NCBI RefSeq assembly: GCF_001544375.1
Contig: NZ_BCQJ01000003.1
Coordinates: 1-64,000 of the forward strand
Length of the DNA: 64,000 bases
Source of the DNA: Enterococcus canis NBRC 100695
GTDB lineage: Bacteria; Bacillota; Bacilli; Lactobacillales; Enterococcaceae
Direction of reading: 5' to 3'
The position numbers and the translations under genes were made by a program. The notes under the pieces are model-generated. The model did no database searches, had not been told where the DNA came from, and was given only the letters and a program-made list of their open reading frames with translations. Of this stretch, positions 1 to 8,160 are shown piece after piece; within the stretch, counting starts at the first letter, position 1, and each line of letters opens with the position of its first letter.

Positions 1-53
1 CAAAAAAAGCTGTCTCAAGAGTTTCGAGGCATAGCCTAGCTTTTGAGACAGCT
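1..53 (-). terminator. rho-independent terminator of rpsB
   Basis: An 11-bp inverted repeat (AGCTGTCTCAA with TTGAGACAGCT) is followed on the minus strand by a run of seven T. It lies 16 bases beyond the rpsB stop codon. If tsf follows outside the window, as is usual, this hairpin would sit between the two genes. Confidence 0.85.
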
Positions 54-68
54 CCGTCATTCCTTTAA

Positions 69-890
69 TTATGCTTCAGTATCTGCGTCAGCTGCTTCTT
101 GTTTTTCAACAGATTGGCTGCCAGAGCCTTCCACAACGTTTACGATTTCTTCAATTGAAGTTGCTTCGTCAGCTGCGTTTGCGAAAGTTTCTTCCACCAC
201 TTGGTCTTCACCTTGGTTACCTTCGATAAATGCGTCTGCCATTTTAGCAGTGATCAATTTAACGGCACGGATCGCGTCATCGTTAGATGGAATCACTACG
301 TCGATTTCATCTGGATCACAGTTTGTATCAACCATCGCTACGATCGGAATGTTCAATTTGTGTGCTTCTTGAACAGCGATACGTTCTTTACGTGGGTCTA
401 CGATGTAGATCACGTCAGGAATACGAGGCATATCAGCGATACCGCCTAAGAATTTTTCTAAGCGTTCACGTTCTTTGTTTAAGCCAACAACTTCTTTTTT
501 AGGTAATACTTCAAAAGTGCCGTCTGCTTCCATAGCGTTGATGCGTTTCAAGCGGCTGATACGTTTTTGGATAGTATCCCAGTTTGTCAACGTACCACCT
601 AACCAACGATGGTTAACGTAGAATTGACCAGCGCGAGTTGCTTCTTCTTTAATTGCTTCTTGAGCTTGTTTTTTTGTTCCTACGAACAAAGCAACGCCGC
701 CTTCTTCAGCAACATTTTTCATGTAGTCGTAAGCTGCATCTACTAATTTGACTGTTTTTTGCAAGTCGATGATGTAGATTCCGTTACGTTCTGTGAAGAT
801 ATATTTCTTCATTTTTGGGTTCCAGCGACGAGTTTGGTGACCAAAGTGTACGCCGGCTTCTAGCAATTGTTTCATTGAGATTACTGCCAT
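69..890 (-). CDS. rpsB: 30S ribosomal protein S2
   Basis: This is ribosomal protein S2 of the small subunit, which binds late at the head-body junction and helps recruit S1-type proteins. The protein is 273 residues. It opens with [20 protein letters not shown], the family signature, and carries conserved blocks such as FVGTKKQAQ and [13 protein letters not shown]. The C-terminus is an acidic tail longer than the 246-residue B. subtilis protein. The start is the ATG at 888-890 because GGAGGAAACAAAAC precedes it directly. The reading frame stays open for another 146 codons upstream, but that stretch covers the promoter and is not S2-like. The gene is single, with its own promoter and terminator. 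Confidence 0.97.
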   Translation of the reverse strand: MAVISMKQLLEAGVHFGHQTRRWNPKMKKYIFTERNGIYIIDLQKTVKLVDAAYDYMKNVAEEGGVALFVGTKKQAQEAIKEEATRAGQFYVNHRWLGGTLTNWDTIQKRISRLKRINAMEADGTFEVLPKKEVVGLNKERERLEKFLGGIADMPRIPDVIYIVDPRKERIAVQEAHKLNIPIVAMVDTNCDPDEIDVVIPSNDDAIRAVKLITAKMADAFIEGNQGEDQVVEETFANAADEATSIEEIVNVVEGSGSQSVEKQEAADADTEA

Positions 891-1013
891 GTTTTGTTTC
901 CTCCAGTTTGGTTTTTTTCCTCTCCTGTCTTCTACTGTATGAAGAACTCCTAGGAGCACCTCTTCACGCATCAGACAAGATGTGGTATTTGGTGATATTT
1001 TCACACCTTTGCT

Positions 1014-1042
1014 AGTATAGCGGAAAAGGGCTATTTTCGCAA
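1014..1042 (-). promoter_or_regulatory. promoter of rpsB
   Basis: On the minus strand there is TTGCGA (-35), a 17-bp spacer and TATACT (-10). Transcription would begin near 1007 and leave a leader of about 115 nt, which starts with a small GGTG...CACC hairpin. Feedback regulation by S2 through this leader is possible but not shown. Confidence 0.75.
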
Positions 1043-1113
1043 GTATCCGACACAAAAAAATTCTCTCAAAAGAAAAATTGCGGTACACTGTTTTTAACGG
1101 AAGGAGGGGTTCC

Positions 1114-2016
1114 ATGAATCGTTTAGGCATCATGAGCGATCTGCATATTGATTTGAACGCTATCACAGAGGGCGAACGTTTTTTGTTGGCGCGTTTTTTA
1201 CGCAGCCAAGATTTGACGCATCTCCACCTAGCTGGTGACATTAGTAATGACGCCAAGCGGATTGGTCTGTCCTTCATCCATGAGTTGCAACGACTGACTA
1301 AGCTGCCTGTTACCTTCAACTGGGGCAATCATGACTATTTAAGATTGACGGAAAAGGAGCGCATTGCTTTTCCAGACCCAGGGTTTCTCAATCTGCGACC
1401 CTACTCACTATCCGCGCAAACAGCGCTTTTAGCTTTTAATGGCTGGTACGACTATTCCTTCGCACCGGACCAGACTGTAGATTTTGCGACGATGAAACGA
1501 GTTTATTGGTTTGATGGCCGTTACCAACGCCCTGAAACAGACCCTTTGATTACAGATATGATTTTGCAGAAGTTAACGACCCAGTTGGAGCAAACGGATA
1601 AACAAGTGATTTTGGCGTTGCATTTTGTGCCCCATCATGCGTTTGTCAATTATAGCCGGGCCTACAATGGGCGTTGGGATTTGTTGACCGCTTATCTAGG
1701 CAGCCAACGTTTTGCCGAGCTTTTCCAACAATATCAAGACCGAATTCAGGCTGTCGTTTTTGGACATAGTCATCTACGCTATGGCTACCAAGAAGTTGCT
1801 GGCATCAATTATGCCAGCCATCCTTTTGGTTATATCAAAGAATGGCGGCTCACAAATGACTTTGCTGAGCTGAAGGGCTTAAACGATTGGAATGACCCGT
1901 TAAATATTCCCCACCGATTTCAAAAAATGCGCCACTTGACTGACTTCACGGCTTTTCGTCGTGCACATATGCTGCAGGAGTTCCAGCAAGCACTGACCAT
2001 TATCCCTTATCACTAA
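1114..2016 (+). CDS. metallophosphoesterase (putative phosphoesterase)
   Basis: A calcineurin-like metallophosphoesterase of 300 residues. The metal-binding motifs appear in order: SDLHID near the N-terminus, GDISND, GNHD, LHFVPHH in the middle and GHSHLRYG towards the end. These form the two-metal site that hydrolyses phosphomonoesters or diesters. No signal peptide or membrane segment is seen, so it should be cytoplasmic. It resembles an uncharacterised phosphoesterase group common in enterococci and lactobacilli; the substrate is unknown. The start is the ATG at 1114, 9 bases after AAGGAGG; an in-frame TTG at 1078 has no ribosome binding site. It is divergent from rpsB and convergent with tsaD. 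Confidence 0.85.
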   Translation: MNRLGIMSDLHIDLNAITEGERFLLARFLRSQDLTHLHLAGDISNDAKRIGLSFIHELQRLTKLPVTFNWGNHDYLRLTEKERIAFPDPGFLNLRPYSLSAQTALLAFNGWYDYSFAPDQTVDFATMKRVYWFDGRYQRPETDPLITDMILQKLTTQLEQTDKQVILALHFVPHHAFVNYSRAYNGRWDLLTAYLGSQRFAELFQQYQDRIQAVVFGHSHLRYGYQEVAGINYASHPFGYIKEWRLTNDFAELKGLNDWNDPLNIPHRFQKMRHLTDFTAFRRAHMLQEFQQALTIIPYH

Positions 2017-2063
2017 AAAAACCACTTTGCTAGCTTATAGAAGCTTTACAAAGTGGTTTTTGG
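2017..2063. terminator. bidirectional terminator between the phosphoesterase gene and tsaD
   Basis: CCACTTTG pairs with CAAAGTGG across a 22-base loop. A-rich and T-rich flanks on either side give a U-run in both directions, which suits two converging genes. Confidence 0.8.
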
Positions 2064-2067
2064 TTAT

Positions 2068-3084
2068 TTACATATGACTAAAGCTCAGGCCGGGAACAGC
2101 GTTCAGCGACCAGTCTGCTGGGGCTTGCTTTTGCCATTCAATATAAGCGGCTGCGCCAATCATGGCAGCATTGTCACCGCATAAGCATAGCGGTGGAATA
2201 ATCAGTTTCATTTCTGGAAAAGCCTCGGCCAAAGCGGTGGTCAAACTTTCCCGCAAGCCTTGATTGGCTGCCACACCGCCAGCCACAATAAGTTGTTTCA
2301 CTGGATATTGTTGACAAGCCCGCAAGGTTTTAGCCACCAAGACTTCTACCACACTAGCTTGAAAACTAGCTGCCAAGTCTTCCTTAATTAAGACTTCGCC
2401 ACGTTGCTCTGCATTATGAACCGTATTGATTACGGCACTCTTCAATCCGCTAAAGCTGAAGTCGAGATTATCTTCCTTAAGCATCGCCCGTGGAAATCCA
2501 TAGCTATCTTGACCCTCATGGGCTAGGCGGTCGATTTCTTTGCCGCTAGGGTAAGGTAATCCTAGAATTCGACCGATTTTGTCATAGGCCTCACCAGCAG
2601 CATCGTCCCGCGTTTCTCCCACAATCTCATAGGAGCCATCTTCGGCCATATAAACTAATTCGGTATGCCCCCCGCTGACTAATAGGGCCATCAAAGGAAA
2701 TTCTAAAGGTGCAACAAAACGGGCAGCATAAATATGACCAGCCATGTGGTTAACTGGAATCAAGGGCAACCCATGGGCCCAAGCAAAACTTTTAGCAGCC
2801 GTGATGCCAATCAACAAGGAACCTACCAAACCAGGACCAAAGGTGACAGCTACTGCCGTCAAGTCAGCTGCGCTTACTTTTGCTTCCGCTAAAGCTTCAT
2901 CTAAGCATATGGTGATTTGTTCTACATGATGACGGCTAGCCACTTCTGGCACCACACCGCCAAAGCGTTGGTGACTTTTGATTTGCGAAGCGACAATATT
3001 GCTTAAGATTTCATGACCATTGCGGACGACTGCCACGCTGGTCTCATCACAACTACTTTCAACTGCTAAAATGAGTGTATCCAT
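2068..3084 (-). CDS. tsaD: tRNA threonylcarbamoyladenosine transferase TsaD
   Basis: TsaD (Kae1/Gcp) transfers the threonylcarbamoyl group to A37 of ANN-decoding tRNAs, working with TsaB and TsaE. The protein is 338 residues, the normal length. The metal ligands HMAGH (H113, H117) are present, as are SGGHTELV, the nucleotide-binding [10 protein letters not shown] and a C-terminal CGDNAAMIG. It is the last gene of the tsaB-rimI-rimI-tsaD block; its ATG directly abuts the stop of the acetyltransferase gene upstream, so its ribosome binding site lies inside that gene. Translational coupling is likely. Confidence 0.97.
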   Translation of the reverse strand: MDTLILAVESSCDETSVAVVRNGHEILSNIVASQIKSHQRFGGVVPEVASRHHVEQITICLDEALAEAKVSAADLTAVAVTFGPGLVGSLLIGITAAKSFAWAHGLPLIPVNHMAGHIYAARFVAPLEFPLMALLVSGGHTELVYMAEDGSYEIVGETRDDAAGEAYDKIGRILGLPYPSGKEIDRLAHEGQDSYGFPRAMLKEDNLDFSFSGLKSAVINTVHNAEQRGEVLIKEDLAASFQASVVEVLVAKTLRACQQYPVKQLIVAGGVAANQGLRESLTTALAEAFPEMKLIIPPLCLCGDNAAMIGAAAYIEWQKQAPADWSLNAVPGLSFSHM

Positions 3085-3525
3085 CTAAATTTCTCCTCGT
3101 TTCAGTTTAAAAATCAAGGCATCCTCCAAAGGACGCTGATAATAATTACGCCGTTGGGCAATTTCAACAAAGCCATTTTTTTGGTACAGACGTTGAGCCG
3201 CTAGGTTGGATTTTCTAACTTCCAGAAAAACTTCCTTCACTGTAACGGCGGTCTCGTCAAAAAATTGTTCCAATAAAGCTTGCCCTACGCCTAATTTTTG
3301 ATGTGTTGGTAAAACAGCCACATTGGTGATCTCTGCCTCATCTAAGACTAGTTGATAACTCAAAAAACCAACTATTTTTGAATCTCGTGTCACGAAAAGG
3401 TAGTGAGCAGTTGGCGTCTGTAAATCTGCCAAAAATTGCCTTTCATGCCACGGTGCGCCTTCCGGGTAGGCCTGCTCACTAATTTCAAAAAGCAGCTTTG
3501 CCAGCTGCTGCTCATTTTTTTTCAT
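3085..3525 (-). CDS. rimI: GNAT N-acetyltransferase, RimI type
   Basis: A 146-residue GCN5-related acetyltransferase. The acetyl-CoA loop appears as HQKLGVGQALLEQF, and the C-terminal block NLAAQRLYQKNGFVEIAQRRNYY is typical of RimI, which acetylates the N-terminal alanine of ribosomal protein S18. Its place between tsaB and tsaD is the classic rimI position. A second RimI-like gene lies 4 bases upstream, so which of the two carries the true RimI activity is unclear. Confidence 0.85.
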   Translation of the reverse strand: MKKNEQQLAKLLFEISEQAYPEGAPWHERQFLADLQTPTAHYLFVTRDSKIVGFLSYQLVLDEAEITNVAVLPTHQKLGVGQALLEQFFDETAVTVKEVFLEVRKSNLAAQRLYQKNGFVEIAQRRNYYQRPLEDALIFKLKRGEI

Positions 3526-3529
3526 ATCA

Positions 3530-4081
3530 TCACACTTCTTTTAATTGGAGTTGCATATCTAACGCATCTTCATTGGTCTCTGTATAATACCCGCGTTTAA
3601 TAGCTTTTGAGACAAAGCCCAACTTCCGGTAGAGCCGTTGCGCTTGGTTATTATTAATGCGAACTTCTAAGGACATGGTGTCACAGCCGCATATTATAGC
3701 AAATTTTTTGGCTTCTTCCAATAGGTAAGTGCCGACACCTTGACCTTGCTGGTTAGGGCTGACGGCAACGTTGGTGATATGACAATCTTTTTCGCGAACG
3801 CGACACCCGATAAAGCCCCAGACTTGCTTAGGGGATTCAATCAGCAAATAGCGGTGCAAAAGTGGGGAATTCAGTTCACTCAAAAAGGCGGATTTTGTCC
3901 AAGGTAATTGGCCAAAATAGACTTCACGCTCAATTCCCAGTAGCGCTTTAATATCATTCTCTTCAATCGCACGAATCACCAATTCCTGCTCGCCAATCTT
4001 GATGGTTTTAGCTTTGAAAGGCGGCGAATCCGCTGGGACGAAGCCGATGGCCGCCAGTACCTGCTTAAATTTTTTCCACAT
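3530..4081 (-). CDS. GNAT N-acetyltransferase, second RimI-like protein
   Basis: A 183-residue acetyltransferase, a paralogue of the RimI-like protein encoded next to it. The acetyl-CoA loop NQQGQGVGTYLLEEA and the QAQRLYRKLGFVSKAIKRGYY block are both present. It carries about 30 extra N-terminal residues (MWKKFKQVLAAIGFVPADSP...) that the shorter copy lacks. The start overlaps the tsaB coding end by 17 bases, so the genes are probably translationally coupled. It may acetylate S18 or another N-terminus. Confidence 0.8.
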   Translation of the reverse strand: MWKKFKQVLAAIGFVPADSPPFKAKTIKIGEQELVIRAIEENDIKALLGIEREVYFGQLPWTKSAFLSELNSPLLHRYLLIESPKQVWGFIGCRVREKDCHITNVAVSPNQQGQGVGTYLLEEAKKFAIICGCDTMSLEVRINNNQAQRLYRKLGFVSKAIKRGYYTETNEDALDMQLQLKEV

Positions 4082-4781
4082 AGTTTGTCGTATCCTCGTG
4101 GTGAGTTGCCAACCATTTTTCTTCCGCCTCTACTCGTTTCAGATAATTGGGTAAGAAAGAGGCGATGTCCGTTGGTTCAGCAAAGCTGCCCAATTCAGCT
4201 AGCATAAAACCGTTAGGCAAATCTTGCAGCGGCTCTGCACTGAAACGTGCTTTTGGTAATACTTCTTTAATGATTGGCGCAAAAGTTTGCGCAGCGGTAC
4301 CTAAAAACAGCGGTTCTGACGTAACCGCAGCAATTTGCTGCAGCCACTCAGTTAAAGGAACGTGCTGGTCTGGTAACAAGTTGGTTACCCCTGTTGCAGT
4401 AGGCTGATACAAGCCACTATACACATTTTGCCGACGAGCATCAAACAAAGGCACGATGTACTCCGCCCCCTGACCGTTCATAGCTAAAGTGGCCAAGCTG
4501 GAGATTCCCACAAGTTCTTTTTTCAAGGTATCGGCTAACGTTTTGCCCGTAGTCACCCCAATACGTAGACCGGTATAAGAGCCTGGCCCTTGCGCCACTA
4601 CAAAGCGATCAAAATCTTGTGGTACTAGTCCCAGATTCTTCACTAAAAAATCGATAGCCGGCATCAACGTCACACTATGATTTTTATTTTTGGCTGTTTG
4701 GTATTGGCCTAACAATTGATGATCTTCCCAAACTGCTAAGGCCAATGGTTCATTTGATGTATCGATAGCTAAAATATGCAT
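4065..4781 (-). CDS. tsaB: t6A biosynthesis protein TsaB
   Basis: TsaB (YeaZ) is the inactive Kae1-like partner of TsaD in t6A synthesis. The protein is 238 residues and opens with MHILAIDTSNEPLALAV. GPGSYTGLRIGVTTGK is the family signature. The ATG at 4779-4781 is chosen because GAGGGAGAAATCAAT stands in front of it; 14 further in-frame codons upstream include no better start. A -10 of TACAAT at 4812-4817 with a weak -35 (TTTAAC, 17 bp) probably drives the four-gene block. Confidence 0.95.
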   Translation of the reverse strand: MHILAIDTSNEPLALAVWEDHQLLGQYQTAKNKNHSVTLMPAIDFLVKNLGLVPQDFDRFVVAQGPGSYTGLRIGVTTGKTLADTLKKELVGISSLATLAMNGQGAEYIVPLFDARRQNVYSGLYQPTATGVTNLLPDQHVPLTEWLQQIAAVTSEPLFLGTAAQTFAPIIKEVLPKARFSAEPLQDLPNGFMLAELGSFAEPTDIASFLPNYLKRVEAEEKWLATHHEDTTNYVEKI

Positions 4782-4888
4782 ATTGATTTCTCCCTCTATG
4801 ATGTCGACGTTATTGTAGCACATTTTAGAATGCGGTTAAACTTTTGGAAATTTTCTGTAAAACTTTTGCTTAAGCCTGGCTGATTTAT

Positions 4889-4917
4889 TTGAAACACCGT
4901 CTTATTTCCGCTATACT
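4889..4917 (+). promoter_or_regulatory. promoter of the first FemABX gene
   Basis: TTGAAA and TATACT are separated by exactly 17 bp, 41 bases upstream of the chosen start codon. This is the only promoter-like sequence between the divergent tsaB block and this gene that faces right. Confidence 0.75.
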
Positions 4918-4957
4918 GTATTAATGTTTAAATCAGACTATTGAAGGGATGTCTACC

Positions 4958-6163
4958 ATGTATCAATTTAAAATCGGTATCGACCCCAAAACGCATGATG
5001 CATTTGTAGCAAATCATCCATTATGCTCCTTGTTGCAATCATCTGCTTGGGTAAAAATTAAAGACAACTGGGGCTCCGAATTAGTGGGGGTCTATGAAAA
5101 TGACCAGCTAGTCGCTTCAGCACTAGTTTTAATCAAACGATTGCCCTTAGGCTTTACCATGTTGTATACCCCACGGGGACCTATCATGGACTATCAAAAT
5201 ACCGAGCTCGTACAATTTTTTCTAACAAACTTAAAAAAATATGGTAAAAAACAACGTGGGCTCTTTTTAAAAATGGATCCCGGTGTTCATTACCATGATT
5301 TTCATGTCGGTGAAGAACCGCTGCTTAACCCAGAGGCTCCCGCGGTCTTAGAAGCATTAGCGCAAGCTGGTGCTAAACATCAAGGCTTTACCATGGCAAT
5401 GGACGCTACTATTCAGCCGCGTTTTCAAGCTAATATTTATCAAGCCGATTTTAGTGAAGAGCAGCTAAGCAAGAAAACGCGTAAATGGTTGAATACTGCC
5501 CGTAAAAAAGGCGTGTATACCGAATTTGTCGGCGTCGAATCGGTGAATGACTTTGCTAAAATTATGGCTGCGACTACGGAACGGAAGCATATTTCCTTGA
5601 GAAATGCCGATTACTTCCAAAAACTACTAACGACGTATCCTGATAATTCCTTTATCACATTAGCTCGTTTGGACCAACAAAAACTTTATGACGAGACGAA
5701 AGCTCGTTTTGATAAAGCAACCGCAGATTTAGCCGCTTGTCCACCCAATGCCGCCAAAAAGCGCCATAACTTAGAGGAACTGTTAGCCTCTTTGACTCGT
5801 GAAGTGACTGAACTAGAAGAGCGGATTGCCACTGACGGACCAATCGCAACCGTCGCCGGTGCCTTGACTCTAACTTTCGGCTCTACCAGTGAGATTTTGT
5901 ACGCTGGCATGGATGATCGTTTCAAACGCTATATGCCCGCTTACTTGACTTGGTTCGATACAATTCAAGCTTGCTTTGACCGCGGCTGCACTAGCTGTAA
6001 TATGGGCGGCTTGGACGGCAGCTTAAACGATGGCTTGATCCAGTTTAAACAAAATTTCAATCCTACTATTAATGAACTGATTGGCGAGTTTGACTTGCCC
6101 GTCAACAAAGTTCTTTTCTCTTTAAGTGAGACCGCCTATAAGCTGCGCAAAGCAAAACACTAG
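4958..6163 (+). CDS. FemABX-family peptidoglycan bridge aminoacyltransferase (copy 1)
   Basis: A 401-residue FemABX-type protein. This family uses aminoacyl-tRNA to add amino acids to the side chain of lipid-linked peptidoglycan precursors, forming the interpeptide bridge; in E. faecalis such enzymes (BppA1/BppA2) add L-alanines. Two GNAT-like lobes are interrupted by a charged helical stretch (residues about 240-290, rich in E, K, L, A) that corresponds to the coiled-coil arm of FemA. The C-terminal lobe has CNMGGLDGSLNDGLIQFKQ, matching the family GxxG...F(K)xxF region. The start is the second ATG (4958): AAGGG lies 9 bases before it but touches the first ATG at 4949. It converges with a paralogue. 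Confidence 0.85.
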   Translation: MYQFKIGIDPKTHDAFVANHPLCSLLQSSAWVKIKDNWGSELVGVYENDQLVASALVLIKRLPLGFTMLYTPRGPIMDYQNTELVQFFLTNLKKYGKKQRGLFLKMDPGVHYHDFHVGEEPLLNPEAPAVLEALAQAGAKHQGFTMAMDATIQPRFQANIYQADFSEEQLSKKTRKWLNTARKKGVYTEFVGVESVNDFAKIMAATTERKHISLRNADYFQKLLTTYPDNSFITLARLDQQKLYDETKARFDKATADLAACPPNAAKKRHNLEELLASLTREVTELEERIATDGPIATVAGALTLTFGSTSEILYAGMDDRFKRYMPAYLTWFDTIQACFDRGCTSCNMGGLDGSLNDGLIQFKQNFNPTINELIGEFDLPVNKVLFSLSETAYKLRKAKH

Positions 6164-6204
6164 CAGTTGAACGCCTTGCTTAAACGGCTAAATTGGACAA
6201 AGCG

Positions 6205-6252
6205 AAAAGCGTCACAGTCACCCTGTTAGTAGGGAAAACTGTGACGCTTTTT
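6205..6252. terminator. bidirectional terminator between two FemABX genes
   Basis: AAAAGCGTCACAGT pairs perfectly with ACTGTGACGCTTTT over 14 bp, with T-runs on both strands. It serves both convergent genes. Confidence 0.85.
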
Positions 6253-6259
6253 GGATTGT

Positions 6260-7504
6260 CTATCCGCGAACTTTATCTACCAAACCACGTAACGTTTGAT
6301 AAATTTGATATTTTAAAGGTTGCACGATCAAATCGAAAGTTCCAATCATCTCTTCGGTATACCCGCTAAAAGACTGCTTGAACTTCAAGACTCCATCGTG
6401 CCCGTCAAACTCACCACTAACCCCGTAAAAATTATATTTAGGGATTCCCGCAGCTACCGCCGTCCGCATAATATCATCTTGCAGTAAATAAGGCGCATAA
6501 AATTTCTTGTACTGGTCATATGAACCACTAAATAGGTAGACTACTTCTTGTGGTTGTAAAATAAACAGTGAACCAGCCAAAACGACCGGACCAGGGCCAG
6601 TGCGTAATTCTTTAGCTTCTGCAATTCGTTTCACGAAGGTTTGCCGTTCGTCTTCAAATTCACGTTTTTGATTACGACGTTTACGGCTATTAGGATTTTT
6701 GGCTAAATCAGCATCAATATCGGCCAAACGTTCTGCCAGCGCCTGCTTTTTTGTTTCCAAATTAGCAATATAAGTATCAAAATCGATCTCTGCCACCATA
6801 AACCGCGCTTGGTCGCCAAACTCTTGGAATAATGATTGATAGTAGGCCAAATCTTTATCTTGAAAGGCGCGGCGTTCACTAGTGTGTTCCGTGATTTCTT
6901 TAAATAAAGGTAATTCTTCATAGGTCAACTGCCGTAAAGTGATACCAAATTCTTTGGTTTTCTTAATGGAGTACTGGGCAGATTTGCTGTAAGAAGCCCA
7001 CAATGCTTGCTCATCCATACCAGCCAAGTCTTTGACAAACATCCAGCGTGGTGTTTCATTATGATTGCCCACCGTAAAGCCGTGATGCTTGAAGCCTAAT
7101 TGTTGCAGCTGCTGAAAAGCTTTCGTTTCAGCAGGGGCAATAGGCGTTCCCATATCATCGCGCTTTTGGTAAACAAAATTCGGTACAATCGTTAAATAAA
7201 GACCGCCCTGCTGTTTCACATAGCTTTTGACTGCCTGAAAGAACTCCGCTAAAAGGGTCGCATCATGGAAGTCTAAGAGCGGACCGCCATTGATTTCGTA
7301 ATAGCGGCCAAAGCGAATCTTAGTACTACTCAATAAAGCCGCCGCCAAAATCGCGCCGTCCTTTTTTAGTGCAACATACTCACTTTGCCAACCGCGATCT
7401 TGTCTTAAATGTCCCATCGCTGTTGTTTGTAAAAAGTTTCCCAGCGCCTGTTCCCGGGAAAATGTTTGAAATTCTGCTTCAGAAATTTTACCAAATTCGG
7501 CCAT
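6260..7504 (-). CDS. FemABX-family peptidoglycan bridge aminoacyltransferase (copy 2)
   Basis: A 414-residue paralogue of the convergent FemABX gene. It has the same layout: an N-terminal lobe with FGRYYEINGGPLLDF, a charged helical arm (about residues 245-305, rich in K, R, E and Q) and a C-terminal lobe with YNFYGVSGEFDGHDGVLKFK. In several species bridge residues are added one per enzyme, so a pair of paralogues suggests a bridge of at least two residues; the amino acid cannot be read from sequence. The start ATG follows AGGAGAG by 7 bases. The next gene upstream ends 5 bases before it, so the two are probably co-transcribed. Confidence 0.85.
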   Translation of the reverse strand: MAEFGKISEAEFQTFSREQALGNFLQTTAMGHLRQDRGWQSEYVALKKDGAILAAALLSSTKIRFGRYYEINGGPLLDFHDATLLAEFFQAVKSYVKQQGGLYLTIVPNFVYQKRDDMGTPIAPAETKAFQQLQQLGFKHHGFTVGNHNETPRWMFVKDLAGMDEQALWASYSKSAQYSIKKTKEFGITLRQLTYEELPLFKEITEHTSERRAFQDKDLAYYQSLFQEFGDQARFMVAEIDFDTYIANLETKKQALAERLADIDADLAKNPNSRKRRNQKREFEDERQTFVKRIAEAKELRTGPGPVVLAGSLFILQPQEVVYLFSGSYDQYKKFYAPYLLQDDIMRTAVAAGIPKYNFYGVSGEFDGHDGVLKFKQSFSGYTEEMIGTFDLIVQPLKYQIYQTLRGLVDKVRG

Positions 7505-7509
7505 TCTGA

Positions 7510-7983
7510 TTATCTCTCCTGTCGTAATTGCTTTTGTGCGTGCACTACATAATGTTCGGCATTTGCCCGATTTTTAGCGATTTCAGCTGCAGTTAGCGGT
7601 CGAATCACTCTGGCTGGTCGGCCGAACGCCAGCATACCGGCTGGAATCACTTGGCCTTCTGTGACTAAAGAACCCGCCCCCACCATAGCATTTTCTTCCA
7701 CGACGGCGTGATTCATAACTAAACTCCCCATGCCAATCAAGGCACCATTCTCAATCCGACAACCATGTAGTAAGCACAAATGCCCCACTGTTACATAGTC
7801 GCCAATCTTGACTGGCGCGTCCTCATCCACGTGGATAACGGTACCATCTTGAATATTCGTAGCAGTGCCAATCGTAATAGGGGCATTATCGCCACGCAGA
7901 ACACTCTGATACCAAATATTGACATCCGTACCTAGCGTCACGTCACCAATCAAATCAACATTTTCTGCTTGCCAATAACTCAT
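7510..7983 (-). CDS. hexapeptide-repeat protein, gamma-carbonic anhydrase-like
   Basis: A 157-residue left-handed beta-helix protein of the YrdA/PaaY/gamma-carbonic anhydrase family. It shows hexapeptide repeats through most of its length and histidines at the expected metal positions (GTVIHVDE, VGHLCLLHGC, LVMNHAVV). True carbonic anhydrase activity is not certain; many homologues have unknown substrates. The ATG at 7981-7983 is preferred because GAGGAG lies 10 bases before it; longer in-frame starts lack a ribosome binding site. TCGTCA and TATACT (17-bp spacing) upstream give a plausible promoter for this gene and the FemABX gene after it. Confidence 0.8.
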   Translation of the reverse strand: MSYWQAENVDLIGDVTLGTDVNIWYQSVLRGDNAPITIGTATNIQDGTVIHVDEDAPVKIGDYVTVGHLCLLHGCRIENGALIGMGSLVMNHAVVEENAMVGAGSLVTEGQVIPAGMLAFGRPARVIRPLTAAEIAKNRANAEHYVVHAQKQLRQER

Positions 7984-8111
7984 TTTCGTCACGCTCCTCA
8001 ACTGTTTCATTATAGTATAACTGACTGCAAAAAGCATGACGACAAAATTTTTTTAAAAAGTTTTAGCATTTATAAGCAAAAAAGGCTGTGAAAGAAGTGT
8101 CTATCCGGATA

Positions 8112-8153
8112 GAAAAAGACTGGGACATAACTTTTTGCGGTATGCCCCAGTCT
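8112..8153 (-). terminator. terminator of the ABC exporter operon
   Basis: On the minus strand GACTGGGGCATA pairs with TATGTCCCAGTC and is followed by TTTTTC. The arm closely resembles that of the rnjA terminator near 13900, a sequence type often reused as a terminator in enterococci. Confidence 0.85.
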
Positions 8154-8160
8154 CTCAATT

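Noticed and set aside
891-1328. Upstream open extension of the rpsB frame
   Set aside because: It runs through the promoter and the divergent phosphoesterase gene, has no ribosome binding site and is unlike S2.
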